Positions 5,126 to 6,842 of a stretch of DNA of 6,842 nucleotides are shown here, in pieces. Made by a program: the position numbers and the translations under genes. This DNA comes from Holosporales bacterium (GTDB taxonomy: Bacteria; Pseudomonadota; Alphaproteobacteria; RUG11792), in contig JAISBC010000065.1 in assembly GCA_031266385.1 (NCBI GenBank), forward strand, positions 1 to 6,842, in the 5' to 3' direction. The notes beneath the pieces are model-generated. The model did not search any database. It worked only from the letters and a program-made list of their open reading frames with translations, and was not told the origin of the DNA. Position 1 is the stretch's first letter; each line of letters opens with the position of its first letter.

Positions 5126-5146
5126 ACGCGGGCTATTCGAGCGGCG

Positions 5147-6481
5147 ATGACCGGTCACCTTCCAGATACGGGTATTAATTTTATAATCCTTGCGGGTGGG
5201 CTCGGAACACGGACCCGCTTCGATTCCCCAAAAATGTTTCTCGAGCTCGCTGGGCAGCCCATCATCCGGTACCTCATCAATTTATGCTCATCGTTCAGTG
5301 ATAGGGTCATAACCGTCGTATCTCCTCAGATCGAGGGACACTACCTATTCGATGGTAGCTTCCAAGTCGTTCAGAAAAATCCCCTGGGGACCGGTGATGC
5401 CGTTAAAACGGCGATGCCATTCGTCGATTCGGAGGATGTTATTATCCTATGTGCGGATACTCCGCTCATCGAATCACGACACATCAAATCGCTCCTGAGG
5501 ACCGACGGTGATGCCGCCTTCATCGCCTGTAAAATTCCGGAGGATATGCTCGATATGCCGTATGGGCGCGTTCTGTGTGACAATCAGGGCTTCGTCAAAA
5601 TCATCGAGCACAAAGACGCCGCTTATGACGGAAAATTATATCGATACGCAAATAGCGGGATTTATAGAATAAAAACTAGTGCATTAAAAGATGATTTAAA
5701 CAGTCTTTCTCCGGATAAATACTCTGGAGAATATTATCTGACAGATCTATTAACAATATTATCTACGAATGGGAAAAAAATTTCGGTCGTAAAGAGCGAT
5801 GAATACTGGCCATTCCACGGGATTAACACACTGATAGACCTATCCCTCGCCGAAGAAATCGTCCAAAAAAAATTACGAAACGAATTCATGAGGAAGGGGG
5901 TCAGATTAATCGATCCGGACTCCGTCTATTTTTCCTTTGATTCTAAAATAGCCGATAACGTCACGATCGAGCAAAATGTGGTAATAAAGAAGGGGGTCAC
6001 TATAAACTCCGGAGCCACCATTAAATCCTTCTGTTATCTGGAGGATTGCGTGATCATGGAGAAGGCCGTGATCGGCCCATTCGCGAGGATAAGAGATAGA
6101 ACGGTCATAATGGACGGCTCAACCGTCGGTAATTTCGTTGAAATCAAAGAGTCGACGATCGGCCGAGAGGCCAAGGTGAAACATTTATCATACATCGGAA
6201 ATACATACGTTGGGCACCGGTCGAATATAGGTGCCGGGACGATTACCTGTAACTTCGATGGAGTTAGGAAACACAAATCGGTGATAGGAGACAATGTTCT
6301 CGTCGGATCGAATTGCTCGATCATCTCTCCGATTAAGATCGGGGACGACGCATTGATAGGGGCCGGAAGCGTCATAACTCAGGATGTACCCGCAAATACT
6401 CTCGCCATCTCCAGGACTGATCAACAAAACCACAAAGGCAAAGCATCCGAGATTCTCAACGCTAAGTCCAAACGCATCTGA
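5147..6481 (+). CDS. glmU: Bifunctional GlmU: GlcN-1-P acetyltransferase / GlcNAc-1-P uridyltransferase
   Basis: GlmU makes UDP-GlcNAc for peptidoglycan and lipid A in the cytoplasm: acetylation of glucosamine-1-phosphate by the C-terminal domain, then UTP-dependent uridylation by the N-terminal domain. The pyrophosphorylase domain (about 10-228) has LAGGLGTR (15-22), Lys29, LGTGDAV (80-86), ADTPLI with the metal-binding Asp104, EHKDA (154-158), GEYYLTD (194-200) and HGIN with Asn227. The left-handed beta-helix (about 258-425) has GPFARIR (310-316), VGNFVEIK (327-334), KHLSYIG with the catalytic His346 and IGAGTITCNFDG (361-372). At 444 residues it is close to the usual 450-456. The loop reads GLGTRTR, lacking the common Met after GTR. 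No good Shine-Dalgarno site precedes the ATG. It lies alone, divergent from the 4336-4974 gene, behind an attenuator-like leader. Confidence 0.97.
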   Translation: MTGHLPDTGINFIILAGGLGTRTRFDSPKMFLELAGQPIIRYLINLCSSFSDRVITVVSPQIEGHYLFDGSFQVVQKNPLGTGDAVKTAMPFVDSEDVIILCADTPLIESRHIKSLLRTDGDAAFIACKIPEDMLDMPYGRVLCDNQGFVKIIEHKDAAYDGKLYRYANSGIYRIKTSALKDDLNSLSPDKYSGEYYLTDLLTILSTNGKKISVVKSDEYWPFHGINTLIDLSLAEEIVQKKLRNEFMRKGVRLIDPDSVYFSFDSKIADNVTIEQNVVIKKGVTINSGATIKSFCYLEDCVIMEKAVIGPFARIRDRTVIMDGSTVGNFVEIKESTIGREAKVKHLSYIGNTYVGHRSNIGAGTITCNFDGVRKHKSVIGDNVLVGSNCSIISPIKIGDDALIGAGSVITQDVPANTLAISRTDQQNHKGKASEILNAKSKRI

Positions 6482-6842
6482 GACAAAAAAGCAGATGCTG
6501 CGAACGGAAATACGTGTGTAACTAGGCCCCGTTAGGAAAAATTGATTCACTTCAATATATACTCGACTTTCTTAACATCCAATTGTTATAATTGCACCTA
6601 AGGAGATTCCGAATATATTGTCATAGTCTTCAGGAAGAAAGTAATGGAGTTTACTAATACTCACACAATAAAGGAAATCTCCCAAACATTCAAGATATCA
6701 ACGTGGACAGTGTTAGTACTTGATCATAAACCACTAATAAGAAAACCAAGTAGAAAAAAGTACAATTAGAAAGGCACTAATAAAGATAAAGATTACTCTA
6801 ATAAAGACCAAATGATACAGAGAAAGGGCAAGGGCTCCAAAG
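6482..6842. other. AT-rich flank downstream of glmU
   Basis: No clear gene, tRNA or strong terminator is seen in these 361 bases. The only reading with a ribosome binding site is the short ORF at 6644-6769. A 4-bp hairpin GCAG/CTGC (6491-6501) next to six A is too weak to call a terminator. Confidence 0.5.
6644..6769 (+). CDS. Short helix-turn-helix-like ORF, possible transposase N-terminal fragment
   Basis: This 41-codon ORF starts at ATG 6644 with AGGA (6632-6635) 8 nt upstream. Residues 9-24 (IKEISQTFKISTWTV) have the pattern of a helix-turn-helix seen at the N-terminus of IS630-like transposases (EIAxxFxIS-x-TV), and a basic stretch KPLIRKPSRKKYN follows. It stops at TAG and the sequence beyond does not continue a transposase in this frame. 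It may be a remnant, or chance in AT-rich DNA. Confidence 0.25.
   Translation: MEFTNTHTIKEISQTFKISTWTVLVLDHKPLIRKPSRKKYN

Noticed and set aside
6485..6501. Minus-strand terminator (GCAGCATCTGC followed by T6)
   Set aside because: The stem is only four base pairs and no minus-strand gene is seen to its right.

Overview
The window looks like part of the chromosome of an alphaproteobacterium, probably a host-associated one of Rickettsiales or Holosporales type. Its four housekeeping proteins (PgeF, YbaB, Ffh, GlmU) match bacterial families along their whole length, and the Ffh wording (TRVDGD, SRGGAALS) is common in alphaproteobacteria. The species cannot be named from the sequence. The housekeeping genes use many AGG/AGA arginine and ATA isoleucine codons, and the spaces between genes are AT-rich.

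Layout: 1-187 is a gene-free flank that seems to hold the decayed start of a surface-protein paralogue (minus strand). At 188-907 (minus) is a signal-peptide/single-TM protein whose reading frame runs through a 13-G tract. At 958-1098 (minus) is a collapsed paralogue keeping only its start and its membrane tail. At 1189-3601 (plus) is a compact pgeF-ybaB-ffh operon with a TTGACA promoter just upstream. At 3612-4285 and 4336-4974 (minus) are two more members of the surface family. At 5147-6481 (plus) is glmU, preceded by a leader that can fold into mutually exclusive terminator and antiterminator hairpins. At 6482-6842 is an AT-rich flank with only a doubtful short helix-turn-helix-like ORF.

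The main discovery is the minus-strand family. I recognise no known family in it. Members share a 5' leader with a Shine-Dalgarno site 10 nt from the ATG, an N-terminal signal peptide, an (A)(A/K)RRG block, an xxPG or FFPDG block, a GYW block, a C-terminal membrane helix and a short basic tail that ends K-x-GL in most copies. Two members carry a run of 13 Gs (coding strand) at the same place, just before the hydrophobic core of the signal peptide. With 13 Gs the 188-907 gene is in frame (ON), while the 3612-4285 gene is one base out of frame and stops after 26 codons (OFF; 14 or 11 Gs would restore 224 or 223 codons). This is the signature of slipped-strand phase variation of an exported, membrane-anchored protein. 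A strong G-quadruplex motif lies directly beside the first tract. Shared flanks plus decayed copies suggest that the family also duplicates, recombines and decays around the stable housekeeping genes.
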